DNA from: Flavobacterium circumlabens
Lineage (GTDB): Bacteria > Bacteroidota > Bacteroidia > Flavobacteriales > Flavobacteriaceae
Assembly: GCF_004345565.1 (NCBI RefSeq)
Contig: NZ_SLWA01000009.1
Coordinates: forward strand, 1 to 64,000
DNA: 64,000 nucleotides
Reading direction: 5' to 3'
In this document: positions 36,299 through 45,053 of the stretch, piece by piece
Position numbering within the stretch: the stretch's first letter is position 1
How the letters are laid out: every line of letters starts with the position of its first letter
Position numbers and translations under genes: made by a program
The notes under the pieces: model-generated
Told to the model about the DNA's origin: nothing
What the model saw: the letters and a program-made list of their open reading frames with translations, nothing else
The model's database searches: none

Positions 36299-37429
36299 AT
36301 GACAAAAGGATTTAAAAAAGCAGTACGACAAATACATTTATGGCTCGGTTTAGCATCGGGCCTTATTGTTTTTATCGTTAGTATAACCGGATTTTTGTCT
36401 GTTTTTGAAGAAGAGATCCGGGAGGCGACACAACAGGAATACCTGCATGTACCTGTTCAGCAAAAACCTTTTATAGGGCTTGCTGCTATAATGGCAAACT
36501 ACCGGCACCTCGAGCCCAAACAGAAAATAACGGCTTTTAAAGTCAATAAGGAGGAAGCTAACGCAACGGTTCAGCTTTCCACCAAAAAGAAAAAGACCTA
36601 CTACTTCAATCCCTACGACGGAAGTCTGGTCAATGAAAAAGGAGCAGACTGGCTCAATACGGTTTTAGAAATACACCGTACCCTTTTATTAGGAGACGTT
36701 GGGGAATTTATTCAGGGCTGGTCCGTGGTAATTTTTATGATCATGCTTATCACCGGATTGATCTTATGGTTTCCGAATCAAATCCGTCAGCTGAAACAGT
36801 CGCTCCAAATAAAATGGGGCGGTTCGTTTAAAAGGGTCAACTATGACCTGCACCAGGTTTTAGGATTTTATGCGGCTTTCGTGCTGCTGCTGATCGCTTT
36901 TTCCGGACTTTATTTTAAGTTCGAAACCGCCAAAAAAGCCGTGAGTTTCGTTACCGGAGCGCCTTTAAATAAAGGAACAGAGGCTGTAAACACCACCAAA
37001 ATAGATTCCACGACCGTTCCCGTTCGGTACAATACAATCTATGAAACGGTAAACGCCCAATATCCGGGAGCAGCGTCCATAAGTTTTTCGGTTCGAAAAA
37101 CCGGAGAGCTTAGGGTAAGAATGATTTATCCCAATACCTGGGCAAGTGCCAGAAATCAGAATGTTCTCTTTTTTGATGGAAAAACCGGGCAGCTGTTACG
37201 GACCAAATTGTACAAAGACAACAATGCCGCAGATGTATACGAAGCGAGCAATCATGACCTGCATACAGGCACTTTCTTCGGACTGGCCGGAAAAATACTG
37301 TGGAGTCTGGTCAGCCTGATTGGCGCCTCTCTTCCGGTAACCGGATTTATCATCTGGTGGAAAAAAGGAAAAAAAGCAAAAGGAAAAAAAGGAAAGGGCA
37401 GGACTGCTGTTCTTTCAGAAATAACTTAA
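36299..37429 (+). CDS. PepSY-associated membrane protein (ferric-siderophore reductase-like)
   Basis: A 376-residue inner-membrane protein with four helices: LWLGLASGLIVFIVSITGFL, VVIFMIMLITGLILWF, VLGFYAAFVLLLIAFSGLYF and ILWSLVSLIGASLPVTGFII. His residues in or near helices (QIHLWLG, EIHRTLL, DLHQVLGFY, NHDLHTG) fit the PepSY_TM family, members of which (PiuB, FoxB, FpvG-like) reduce or release iron from siderophores in the periplasm. It follows the receptor gene closely and ends with a Lys/Gly-rich tail. Confidence 0.85.
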   Translation: MTKGFKKAVRQIHLWLGLASGLIVFIVSITGFLSVFEEEIREATQQEYLHVPVQQKPFIGLAAIMANYRHLEPKQKITAFKVNKEEANATVQLSTKKKKTYYFNPYDGSLVNEKGADWLNTVLEIHRTLLLGDVGEFIQGWSVVIFMIMLITGLILWFPNQIRQLKQSLQIKWGGSFKRVNYDLHQVLGFYAAFVLLLIAFSGLYFKFETAKKAVSFVTGAPLNKGTEAVNTTKIDSTTVPVRYNTIYETVNAQYPGAASISFSVRKTGELRVRMIYPNTWASARNQNVLFFDGKTGQLLRTKLYKDNNAADVYEASNHDLHTGTFFGLAGKILWSLVSLIGASLPVTGFIIWWKKGKKAKGKKGKGRTAVLSEIT

Positions 37430-37464
37430 AAGAACTTTTTATAAAGTAAAGTTGTAGTTCGGGC

Positions 37465-37866
37465 TTACGCTCTGTTAATCGCATTAAAATGGCGCAGGAT
37501 GTGTTTGGGTGCTGCGATTACTTTGCTGCGAACAGGGTCAAACCATTCGACTTCTTTGGTCACTGCCGCACAGCATTCGTTTCTGGAGTTGAAAAAGTAA
37601 CTTTCAACCGTGATTTTGTCGCCGATACAACACTGTTTCATTTCCACAAAAAAAGGTTCGGTAAACATCAGGTCCTGATACGAAACCAATATATCCTTTC
37701 TTTCCTGCAGACCCAGCTGCAAGGCATGGAGCCGCTCTTTTGAAAATCCGTTGGCAAATAAAAAACGATACAATAGGCGAAGCGTATAGGAAAGGTACGC
37801 ACTGGTTTCCATAACCATAAAGTCATTGACATCTTCTCCCGAAACAACATAATTTTTGCAGATCAT
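37465..37866 (-). CDS. Hotdog-fold thioesterase-like protein
   Basis: A 133-residue protein whose pattern resembles the 4HBT acyl-CoA thioesterase group: DVNDFMVMETSAYLSYTLRL near the start, LGLQERKDILVSYQDLMF in the middle and KITVESYFFNSRNECCAAVT near the end. The canonical D-x-x-x-HVNN motif is not exact, so catalytic ability is uncertain. It is convergent with the PepSY gene and has a separate transcript from the YceI gene downstream. Confidence 0.55.
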   Translation of the reverse strand: MICKNYVVSGEDVNDFMVMETSAYLSYTLRLLYRFLFANGFSKERLHALQLGLQERKDILVSYQDLMFTEPFFVEMKQCCIGDKITVESYFFNSRNECCAAVTKEVEWFDPVRSKVIAAPKHILRHFNAINRA

Positions 37867-37931
37867 TTCATTTTAGTTTAGGATTCGTAAAAAAAGAGGT
37901 CAGTCGGGATCAACTGACCTCAGGGCACTAT

Positions 37932-38486
37932 TTATTTAACCAGTAAAAAATTGTAATTAACTTTTATTTTATCCGCAATTTTTTTTCGTACCAGGTTGGG
38001 TATTTCGATACCATAATCTTCCGGTTTCACCTCAAAAGAACCCATCGCCATAACACCGTTGGCTGCTTTCGAAACTTTTACCGTTACGGTTATCGGTTTG
38101 GTTACGCCGTGAAGCGTAAGGTCTCCTTTTAAAGTAAAATTTTTAGCCGTACTGGTCACTTTCGAAAGATCAAAATCTTCCATTTTACCTTTTAAAGTGG
38201 CTTTTGAAAACTTTTCAGATTCCATATAATTTTCATTAAAATGTTCCTCCATTAAAGCCACCTTAAACCGAAAACCTTTGATCAGGACCAAAGCCGCGAA
38301 ATCCCCGGTAGAGGGCTCTAAAACCGCAGAGACACTTTTATTTTCGGCAGCCACTTCTTCATTGGAAGGTGTAGAAGCCTGAAATTTGATATTCCCCGTT
38401 TTGGTGATCAGCTTTTGCGCCCATGCGTCTGTACTTACCGTAATAAGCAACACCAATACGAAGAAATGAATAATTGATTTTTTCAT
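37932..38486 (-). CDS. Exported YceI-family protein
   Basis: A 184-residue protein with a signal peptide (FFVLVLLITVSTDAWAQ) and the YceI domain (LITKTGNIKFQASTP; STGDFAALVLIKGFRFKVAL; FTLKGDLTLHGVTKPITVTV; GSFEVKPEDYGIEIP). It should bind a lipid or isoprenoid in the periplasm. It is the last gene of a five-gene group (lipoprotein, OB-fold, DUF5777, cytochrome c, YceI) that often occurs together in Flavobacteria. Four bases separate it from the cytochrome gene. Confidence 0.87.
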   Translation of the reverse strand: MKKSIIHFFVLVLLITVSTDAWAQKLITKTGNIKFQASTPSNEEVAAENKSVSAVLEPSTGDFAALVLIKGFRFKVALMEEHFNENYMESEKFSKATLKGKMEDFDLSKVTSTAKNFTLKGDLTLHGVTKPITVTVKVSKAANGVMAMGSFEVKPEDYGIEIPNLVRKKIADKIKVNYNFLLVK

Positions 38487-38490
38487 GATC

Positions 38491-38871
38491 CTAGTTTTCT
38501 TTAAGTCCGTCCGTATTCCATTTTACAATCACATCAATATTGGCCTGAGACATTCTTCCTGCCTGAGGCATGATGCCCTGCTGTCCGGTCTGCAACTGAA
38601 TTCGGTTCAATAAACCACCGTTTTCAACTGCCGCTTTAACCTCCGCATAAGTAGTCAGAGGCCTGAAAGCCGCAGACCTTCCACTTTGGTGACAGCCGAT
38701 ACAATTGGCATCAATAATTGATTTTGCATTTTTAGTATAACTGCTGACAGCTACAGGATCCGGATTTGGAGTTCCTGTTGTCGGTGGCGTTTCAATATCC
38801 TGATACGTATCAGAATCACTACAGCTTGCAAATGCGGCCATAAGTAGGGTAAGGGCTATTAGTTTTTTCAT
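38491..38871 (-). CDS. Cytochrome c-like lipoprotein
   Basis: A 126-residue lipoprotein: a signal peptide with lipobox (LMAAFASC) and one heme-binding CIGCH site (DANCIGCHQSG), with Met residues in GIMPQAGRMSQA that could be the distal heme ligand. The TYAEVKAAVENGGLLNRIQL segment is typical of planctomycete-type and Bacteroidota cytochromes. It would carry an electron at the periplasmic face. Neighbouring YceI and DUF5777 genes share its direction. Confidence 0.85.
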   Translation of the reverse strand: MKKLIALTLLMAAFASCSDSDTYQDIETPPTTGTPNPDPVAVSSYTKNAKSIIDANCIGCHQSGRSAAFRPLTTYAEVKAAVENGGLLNRIQLQTGQQGIMPQAGRMSQANIDVIVKWNTDGLKEN

Positions 38872-38884
38872 AGTTGTTGTTTTT

Positions 38885-39015
38885 TATTTAGGTTATGAGT
38901 TATGAATTATGTGTTATGAGTTATTTGTTTGGGGTTAGATGTTAAGTGTTAGGCATTTGTAAATCTCTCATTTTCAAATTCCCACATTCTCAAATTATCA
39001 CATTATCAAATTATC
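38885..39015. repeat. AT-rich short degenerate repeats
   Basis: Two blocks: GTTATGAGTTATGAATTATG-type words (38894-38925) and TCTCATTTTCAAATTCCCAC-type words (38965-39015), the latter being the reverse complement of the family at 15128-15222. Confidence 0.5.
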
Positions 39016-39032
39016 CAATTATCTAATTCTTC

Positions 39033-39875
39033 TTAAAACACCCTGTACAAGTTAAATCCAAAGAAGAAATCCCCTTTACCCCAGTCACCGGTAGCATTGG
39101 TAAGATACCCGCTCTCACTCATCGATTGTGAATTGGTAAAGATCAGCTGAAAGACATGTCCTCCGGTTTCGACATCCAGGCCTACGGACAATGGATTTTT
39201 GTAAAAGTCAGGCGTGTCAAAGTTGTGCATGTACTCTAAATTCACCGATAATCTTTTGGTGATTTTATAACGGCCGCCTCCTCCAAAAGAAAACTGATTG
39301 TCGTTTTCGATGGCCGGATTGTACAGGTTTCTATGAATAAAAGAGGGCACTAACTCTAACGATAGTTTTTCACTCACTTTTCGCGATACCAGCAACTGCT
39401 GCACATACGTCATGCGATGTTTGAATTCCAAGCCCGGATACTGATCTTCTTCTAAAAAAGTATTGATATCCGCCACACTGTACCCGACAATATCTACCGG
39501 GAAACTGGCATCCTGTCTGGCCATTCGGTATTTTACCCCGGTCTCGTACATTTTGTTCAGCGTATGTCTGGAAAGGCTTACGGACAACCAATCGGTAACG
39601 CCGTAAATACCACCCAGTTTGGTAGTAGCGTTATCAAGGCCGAAAAAACTGTCAAAACCGTCTTTCACAGTACCGAAACGGTGCGAGACTACAAAATAGA
39701 ATTCTTTTTTGGCAGCCATTTTGGTGGTCTGTAAAGTAACCAGCTGTAAGGCTTTAAAAGTAGCGGTCGAATAGCTGTCTTCTACCTGAGTAGAATCCAG
39801 GTCCTTCAGCAGATCATCCTGCGAATAGGCCATAGTGGCCAGAAAAAGGCAGATTGGGACTAAAAATTTCTTCAT
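39033..39875 (-). CDS. DUF5777-type outer-membrane beta-barrel protein
   Basis: A 280-residue exported protein (signal peptide FLVPICLFLATMAYSQ) with ten or more amphipathic strands and an aromatic end (FNLYRVF). It has motifs found in the DUF5777 barrel group: KEFYFVVSHRFGTVKDGFD, FFGLDNATTKLGGIYGVTDW, FTNSQSMSESGYL. This family commonly accompanies YceI and cytochrome genes. Function unknown; it may form a pore or bind a redox partner. Confidence 0.72.
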   Translation of the reverse strand: MKKFLVPICLFLATMAYSQDDLLKDLDSTQVEDSYSTATFKALQLVTLQTTKMAAKKEFYFVVSHRFGTVKDGFDSFFGLDNATTKLGGIYGVTDWLSVSLSRHTLNKMYETGVKYRMARQDASFPVDIVGYSVADINTFLEEDQYPGLEFKHRMTYVQQLLVSRKVSEKLSLELVPSFIHRNLYNPAIENDNQFSFGGGGRYKITKRLSVNLEYMHNFDTPDFYKNPLSVGLDVETGGHVFQLIFTNSQSMSESGYLTNATGDWGKGDFFFGFNLYRVF

Positions 39876-39883
39876 AATACGTT

Positions 39884-40288
39884 TTAATTGTGGGGTTGAT
39901 TAAGGGTACACTGGTCTAATTTAACTTCCTGAAACAGCTCGTCATATCCAATACATTTGCCTTTAACGCTTACCTTATGATCGAGATGTTTCTCTTTTAT
40001 TTTCTGGGTAAACAGACAAAAAACAGTATTTTCAAGTGTGATTACAGAATCGGTTTCTTTGGTTACTGCACCGGTGATTTCAATGGTTTTATTGAGATAC
40101 AGGACATCTGCCTTTTTGGGATCTTCATTATACGCTTCCAGTAATTTTGTTGCGGTGATATTGAAATCCGCTTTTTCTGAGGCGATATCACGCGCTCCCT
40201 TAAAAAGAAACCCGTAATAAAAATAAATACCCGCAGCAGCCACGATCAGTAAAGCCGCAAGTACAAAGGCTGTTCTTTTTCTTTTCAT
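39884..40288 (-). CDS. OB-fold tRNA_anti-like membrane-anchored protein
   Basis: A 134-residue protein with an N-terminal membrane anchor (AFVLAALLIVAAAGIYFYYG) and a tRNA_anti-like OB domain (NITATKLLEAYNEDPKKADV, LNKTIEITGAVTKETDSVIT, VSVKGKCIGYDELFQEVKLD). Despite the family name, these do not bind tRNA here; the domain faces the periplasm. It starts 9 bases before the DUF5777 gene on the - strand. Function unknown. Confidence 0.8.
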   Translation of the reverse strand: MKRKRTAFVLAALLIVAAAGIYFYYGFLFKGARDIASEKADFNITATKLLEAYNEDPKKADVLYLNKTIEITGAVTKETDSVITLENTVFCLFTQKIKEKHLDHKVSVKGKCIGYDELFQEVKLDQCTLNQPHN

Positions 40289-40326
40289 ATTTTTGTTTTA
40301 ATTTCAGGTAGCAGTAAGGCTCTGTT

Positions 40327-40368
40327 TATTTCAAATTAGTCCGGTTTTCAGGGGACTAATTTGAAATA
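40327..40368. repeat. Perfect 16-bp inverted repeat
   Basis: TATTTCAAATTAGTCC (40327-40342) and GGACTAATTTGAAATA (40353-40368) with a 10-base loop. It lies between the lipoprotein gene's stop and the OB-fold gene's start; no T run, so it may attenuate or protect mRNA. Confidence 0.6.
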
Positions 40369-40406
40369 GAGAGCAGTGCTATAGTGTTTATTGGAAATTC
40401 GGGTGC

Positions 40407-41312
40407 TTAGATCGCGAGCGGCGAATCTTTTACCGGTACGGGCCAAACGCCCGGAGCAGGGAAACTGATGCCTTTGTTGGCACCTCTTACGCTGGCATCC
40501 TGTCCAAAATAATACAAAGGCCAGCCGTTGTACACCAGTTGCGATTTACCAAATACGGTAATCACAGAAAATTTGGTTTTGTCGAGAGTAGAAGGAACTA
40601 CAATTTTGTCGGTCTCGTAGATAGGCCAAACCGCATTGTTGGAGAAATCGGACTTTGTAAAATTGTTTTTCTTAAAATTATCATTTTTGAAGGTATACAG
40701 GGTGATCCCTTTCGCATCGGTAAAGTAGGTCGTTACACCATCTCCAACCGTGTAATCAGATTTGTAGTTTTTACCATCATGTCCTACCAGCTGGCTTCTG
40801 ACCAACAGGACAGAATAATCCGGTTTGGCAATAAACCAAACCCCGCCAACTCCGTCACCGGTTGTTTTTCCGGCCGCTTCCGGTACATTCGTTCCGGCAC
40901 CGCCATACCCGTCACCCGAAGAAAGTGGTGCATAGTAATACAATGGCCAGCCTTTATACGTCAATTGTTTTTTGGCAGAAGCAGTAGTAACCGTTCCAAA
41001 ATCAGCTAAGGTAAGTCCGGCACCTAATTTGTCGGCAGTTAGGTTATCCACATTAAAAGCAGGCCATACCGCTTCACATCCTCCGGTACAGGAAGGTTTT
41101 CCGTTCGCATCTGTGGCGAAAAAATACAAAGACCTTCCGTCCTTATCCGAAAGGTAAGCACCTAAAGTAGCACTGGTAGAAAGACTAATTTCTTTTTTGG
41201 CTTCGACCACAGGCGGCGTAGTGGTAGGAGTATCACTGTCACTGCTGCAGCTTGCAAAAAAGGCTGTTGCGATAAGAGCAACGAATGCGAATGTAATTTG
41301 TTTTGATTTCAT
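40407..41312 (-). CDS. Lipoprotein with two COG4315-type secreted repeats
   Basis: A 301-residue lipoprotein (lipobox ATAFFASC). Two domains of the 'secreted repeat' type (Lipoprotein_15) are visible: GRSLYFFATDANGKPSCTGG, CEAVWPAF, TYKGWPLYYYAP in the first, and GITLYTFKNDNF, AVWPIYETD, VYNGWPLYYFGQD in the second. Trp, Tyr and Cys are abundant. Such proteins occur near cytochromes in many phyla and are suspected to act in surface redox or binding. It is the first gene of the - strand group ending with YceI. Confidence 0.8.
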   Translation of the reverse strand: MKSKQITFAFVALIATAFFASCSSDSDTPTTTPPVVEAKKEISLSTSATLGAYLSDKDGRSLYFFATDANGKPSCTGGCEAVWPAFNVDNLTADKLGAGLTLADFGTVTTASAKKQLTYKGWPLYYYAPLSSGDGYGGAGTNVPEAAGKTTGDGVGGVWFIAKPDYSVLLVRSQLVGHDGKNYKSDYTVGDGVTTYFTDAKGITLYTFKNDNFKKNNFTKSDFSNNAVWPIYETDKIVVPSTLDKTKFSVITVFGKSQLVYNGWPLYYFGQDASVRGANKGISFPAPGVWPVPVKDSPLAI

Positions 41313-41344
41313 GGGTTTTAAATTTTAATTGATTTTTTAACGGT

Positions 41345-41465
41345 TGTTAGTCCTTAGTCTTTAGTTTTTAGTTTTCAGTCTCTCCCGATAGCTATCGGGA
41401 TCAGTCCCGGTCAAACTCAAAACTCATAACTCATAACTAAGGACTAAGAACTCACAACTAATACT
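41345..41465. repeat. TTAGT-type degenerate repeats around an 18-bp palindrome
   Basis: TTAGTCCTTAGTCTTTAGTT-type words (41346-41380) face their complements (41410-41465), flanking TCCCGATAGCTATCGGGA (41383-41400), a perfect palindrome. It resembles Flavobacterium interspersed intergenic repeats. Confidence 0.6.
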
Positions 41466-41567
41466 AAAACAGCCTTGACGCAGATTACCCTACCAAAGAA
41501 TTGATATTTTATTAAAAAAAAAGTAAAAAAAGGGAAGTAAAGCTTTACAAAAGATTGAAATACAAGC

Positions 41568-44102
41568 TTATAAGGAAATTCTGAAACTCACATTTGGAGT
41601 TCTTTGCAGGGCGAAAGTTTCCACTTCCTCGATAGAATTCGTTAGGGAACTGATGCGGTAATATTCGCTGATTTCGTTTTTGCGGTTCAGGATATTCAGG
41701 ATCGAGAGGCCTACTTTGTACTGAATGCCATTGTCGGTTTCCCACTTGTATGTAGAAGAGATATTTACCTGCGAAAAGATATGCAGGTTGGTATTGTTTG
41801 GTTTGTTGTAGATCAGTACCGGATCTGAAAGGTCTATTTGCGAAACATCAGGAGAAGTTTTGGGCCTGCCCGAAGACCATTTGGTGCCCAAAGCAATCTT
41901 GAAATTGTTTTTCTCGTAAATGGCAGCCCAGGATAACGTATGAGTTAACTCAAAGTTGTTGGGAAAACTCGGGTATTCATAATCCGGAAAATGATAATTG
42001 TTTTTATTGTAGGTATAACTGAGCCACGTCAGAAAATGGTTTATTTTTTTCTGAATCAGGATTTCCGTTCCCAATACTTCATAATCGCCTGTGGTTCGCA
42101 CAAACTCCAGCTGGTTCTGAAAACCCTGGCTCGAAGTGGTGATGCCGTTTACTTTTTTATAAAAATTTTCCATACCCAGCAGCCAGTCGTTCTCTTTGTA
42201 GAAGACATTTAAAGAGAGCTGTTTACTTCTCTGAATAGGAATGTTGGTGTTATTGGAGATGATCCAGCGCCTTTTTTCAATGCCGAAATAATCTTTCTGC
42301 AAATCAATAATCTGTTGGGAGTTTTGACTTTTCAGTTCCCCCAGCAATTCTACATTGACACTTTTACTGATGCCATAACCCAGTTGCAGTCGCGGTTCTA
42401 CACTGTATTTTTTAAATTTTTCAATATAATTCATACGGACTCCGGCCTTCAGATAGATTCTCGAAAGGGTGTCGTTGTATTTCCCTTCCAGAATTAAGGC
42501 ATGGGTTCGCAGCACGTCTTTGACCCTGCGATAGAAATCAGGATTCGTGACCTGCTCTAAATTGGTAATCCCCATTTCGTTAAACTGATACCCGTTGTTA
42601 AAACTCCATTTAGCCGTAAGCGTATGGTTGTTCTCTATAGTAAGTCCATTATTGTTCACCGTGTTTTCCTGAAGCACGACCTGATTAGCATTAGTCGTTT
42701 TCTGGTTGCCCAAAAGTTCATACGCAGAGTTGTAGATATTAATTTTAGTCGTATTAAAGGCATTCCAGTTTCTTTTCCAGGACAAATTCCCGCCATAGTT
42801 TTGCTGGCGTAACACATTGTTTTCCGATCGGTTGATGTCGTAAACGGTCGCACTCTGAAAAACTTCCAGATTGTCTTTGATCGTAATTAAATCCAGTACA
42901 ATCTGGTCTTTAGTACCTATTTTTTGGACATATTTCAGGGTAGCATCATAGAAACCGAATTTTTTATCACTTTGGTAATCGACATTCTGGTTTTGGGCAA
43001 AATCAGTGATGGTCGTGTTTTGAAATACTTTATTAAAATATTCCTTATACGTAGGGGTTTCGACAAAATCAGTAATCGATTTACGGGCAGATATTTCAAT
43101 AAAGCTCTTTTTCGAGAGATTGTACTTCGCGTACACATCGGCATTGATCATATTGATTCCGGCACTAAAGGAATTTTTTTCCGCGGTTTCCGGAGTCGAA
43201 GAAATCGCCACGACACTCGAAACACTTTCCCCGTAAAAAGCCGAACTTCCGTTTTTATAAATCGAAATCGTATGTGCCAGATTGGGATTAAAAACCGAGA
43301 TCAGACCAAAAAAATGTCCGGTCTGAAACATGCGGATCCCGTTCCACAAAAACAAATTCTGATCGTGTGTACCGCCGCGCACGTTGATGCTCGAAACACT
43401 TTCGTCAAGACTGTTCACGCCCGGAATCTGCTGCATGGTCTGCAAAGCATCGGGTTCAATAAGTCCCGGCAGGATTCCGAACTTCTTGGGTTTAATTTCA
43501 AAGGCGCCATCGGTGTTTTTGGAAATTCCCGAAGCCAGCACCGCACTCGCTTTGATTTCTTCGAGCTGCGTAATTTCAGGTGCCATTACGATCTGAAGAC
43601 AATTAGCAGTGTCCAAATGATCCGTCGTGATTCTCTGGGTGATAAATCCCACATGACTAATCAAAAATAGGGTGGCAGGCCCTTGTTCCAACTCAAAATA
43701 TCCGTTAAAATCCGTGGCAATCTGTGTATGATCGGGTAAGCTGATATTGGCGTTTTCAATCGGCTTATGATCCGTAGCCCCAAAAACATAGCCACAGATC
43801 AGGGGAGTCCTATTTTCTTTTTTATAAATATTAATAAACCGGTTGCCAATATTCTCAAAAGACAACTGCGTTTTTTGGGACAGGAACTGCAGTTTCTGTG
43901 CTAACGAAAGCGATCTTTTGGGCGGATTGCATTGCAGCCCCGCAATAATATCCTCGGTATAGTTAAAACTAACCTGATGCTGTTTTTCAATAGCCACGAG
44001 GATTTTTTTAAACGGCATGACTTTTCCCTTGTCCTGCGCAGATAGGGGCAGGACAAGGAAAAAGAAGAGAAACAAAAAATGAAATTGTTTGGGGAGCAAC
44101 AT
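41568..44102 (-). CDS. STN-type TonB-dependent receptor (signal-transducing)
   Basis: An 844-residue receptor. After the signal peptide comes an STN domain (VMPFKKILVAIEKQHQVSFN; LSLAQKLQFLSQKTQLSFEN, about 28-90), a CarboxypepD_reg domain (ICGYVFGATDHKPIENANIS), a plug (INVRGGTHDQNLFLWNGIRM; HFFGLISVFNPN) and a barrel ending with RISL. The STN domain contacts the FecR anti-sigma protein encoded 1 base upstream, so substrate binding would be signalled to the sigma factor. The C-terminal strands lack obvious siderophore-receptor signatures. The ligand is unknown; the adjacent genes give no hint. Confidence 0.88.
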   Translation of the reverse strand: MLLPKQFHFLFLFFFLVLPLSAQDKGKVMPFKKILVAIEKQHQVSFNYTEDIIAGLQCNPPKRSLSLAQKLQFLSQKTQLSFENIGNRFINIYKKENRTPLICGYVFGATDHKPIENANISLPDHTQIATDFNGYFELEQGPATLFLISHVGFITQRITTDHLDTANCLQIVMAPEITQLEEIKASAVLASGISKNTDGAFEIKPKKFGILPGLIEPDALQTMQQIPGVNSLDESVSSINVRGGTHDQNLFLWNGIRMFQTGHFFGLISVFNPNLAHTISIYKNGSSAFYGESVSSVVAISSTPETAEKNSFSAGINMINADVYAKYNLSKKSFIEISARKSITDFVETPTYKEYFNKVFQNTTITDFAQNQNVDYQSDKKFGFYDATLKYVQKIGTKDQIVLDLITIKDNLEVFQSATVYDINRSENNVLRQQNYGGNLSWKRNWNAFNTTKINIYNSAYELLGNQKTTNANQVVLQENTVNNNGLTIENNHTLTAKWSFNNGYQFNEMGITNLEQVTNPDFYRRVKDVLRTHALILEGKYNDTLSRIYLKAGVRMNYIEKFKKYSVEPRLQLGYGISKSVNVELLGELKSQNSQQIIDLQKDYFGIEKRRWIISNNTNIPIQRSKQLSLNVFYKENDWLLGMENFYKKVNGITTSSQGFQNQLEFVRTTGDYEVLGTEILIQKKINHFLTWLSYTYNKNNYHFPDYEYPSFPNNFELTHTLSWAAIYEKNNFKIALGTKWSSGRPKTSPDVSQIDLSDPVLIYNKPNNTNLHIFSQVNISSTYKWETDNGIQYKVGLSILNILNRKNEISEYYRISSLTNSIEEVETFALQRTPNVSFRISL

Positions 44103-45002
44103 TTATTTTTCGTCAAAAATTATTTTATGGTTGGAGACTTTTCGGGCCTCTAAATGATAGGTGGTACTAATAATCTGCAAGGCTACCTCCAGGTCATGGG
44201 CGGGTAATTTCCCGGTAAACAAGGCCGTTGTATCTTTGGTGTTTAATTCGATAGTAATGTTGTATTGCCTTTGTACTTCGTCTAAAAGGCTTTTGATGTT
44301 TTCCTGATAAAAACTAATCTCGTTGTCCATCCATTCCGGCTGCGAGGTTTGTATTTTTCTATTAAGCTGTTTTCCGTTTTCAAAACGTACCCCCTGTCCG
44401 TGTGTCAATAGAATTTGGGTATTGCCGTAATTGACCTTAACACGTCCTTCGTAACAAACGATATCAAAGCTGTTTTTACGGGCCTTCACGTTAAACTGCG
44501 TTCCTAAAACCGTTACTTTCCCCAGATTCGTCTGCACCTCAAAGCGTCGGCCTTTCGCAACTTTAAAATAGGCTTCTCCTTTAAGTTCCAGATGCCTGTT
44601 GTTGTCCCAGTTCCATTTTTTATACTGTATTTCAGAACCTGAATTCAGTACTACCTCAGAATGATCCGGTAACGAAAAAATAGTTTTTTCGCCAAAACCG
44701 GCCGTCTCCGTCTGCTGTACCAGCATTTTCAGCGCAAAGGTAATGCCAAGCGCCAGCACAAAAATAGCCGCGGCACGAAACGCCCATTTTTGATATAAAG
44801 GAACTACTTTCGGAGTCACTTTGGGCTGTTGCAGGATGTTCGACAACATCGCGTTTTCATCCCAGTCCGCTACCTCCAGGTGATCGGTATAGTGTTTTAT
44901 CTTTTTATATTTTTCAAAATCGGGACTGGCTTCAAATTCCGCCAGTTCCTCAGGTGTTAAATCATTGTTCAGCCATTGGGCCAATAAGCGATTCTTTTTC
45001 AT
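44103..45002 (-). CDS. FecR-family anti-sigma regulator
   Basis: A 299-residue inner-membrane protein. The N-terminal cytoplasmic part (RLLAQWLNNDLTPEELAEFE) binds the sigma factor; a membrane helix lies at 73-94 (WAFRAAAIFVLALGITFALK); the periplasmic FecR domain (FSLPDHSEVVLNSGSEIQYK, LELKGEAYFKVAKGRRFEVQ, LGTQFNVKA) and C-terminal DUF4974 (ISFYQENIKSLLDEVQRQYN) follow. It relays the receptor signal to the sigma factor encoded 51 bases before. Confidence 0.93.
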   Translation of the reverse strand: MKKNRLLAQWLNNDLTPEELAEFEASPDFEKYKKIKHYTDHLEVADWDENAMLSNILQQPKVTPKVVPLYQKWAFRAAAIFVLALGITFALKMLVQQTETAGFGEKTIFSLPDHSEVVLNSGSEIQYKKWNWDNNRHLELKGEAYFKVAKGRRFEVQTNLGKVTVLGTQFNVKARKNSFDIVCYEGRVKVNYGNTQILLTHGQGVRFENGKQLNRKIQTSQPEWMDNEISFYQENIKSLLDEVQRQYNITIELNTKDTTALFTGKLPAHDLEVALQIISTTYHLEARKVSNHKIIFDEK

Positions 45003-45053
45003 TGTACTGTATTATATCATTAAAACAATTAGAATTCAATTTACCCTACTTTT

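Noticed and set aside
40539..41009. Antisense open frame of 156 codons
   Set aside because: Shadow of the repeat lipoprotein gene, with low-complexity, unlikely composition.
42924..43670. Antisense open frame of 248 codons
   Set aside because: Lies wholly inside the STN receptor gene on the other strand; no own motif or start context.
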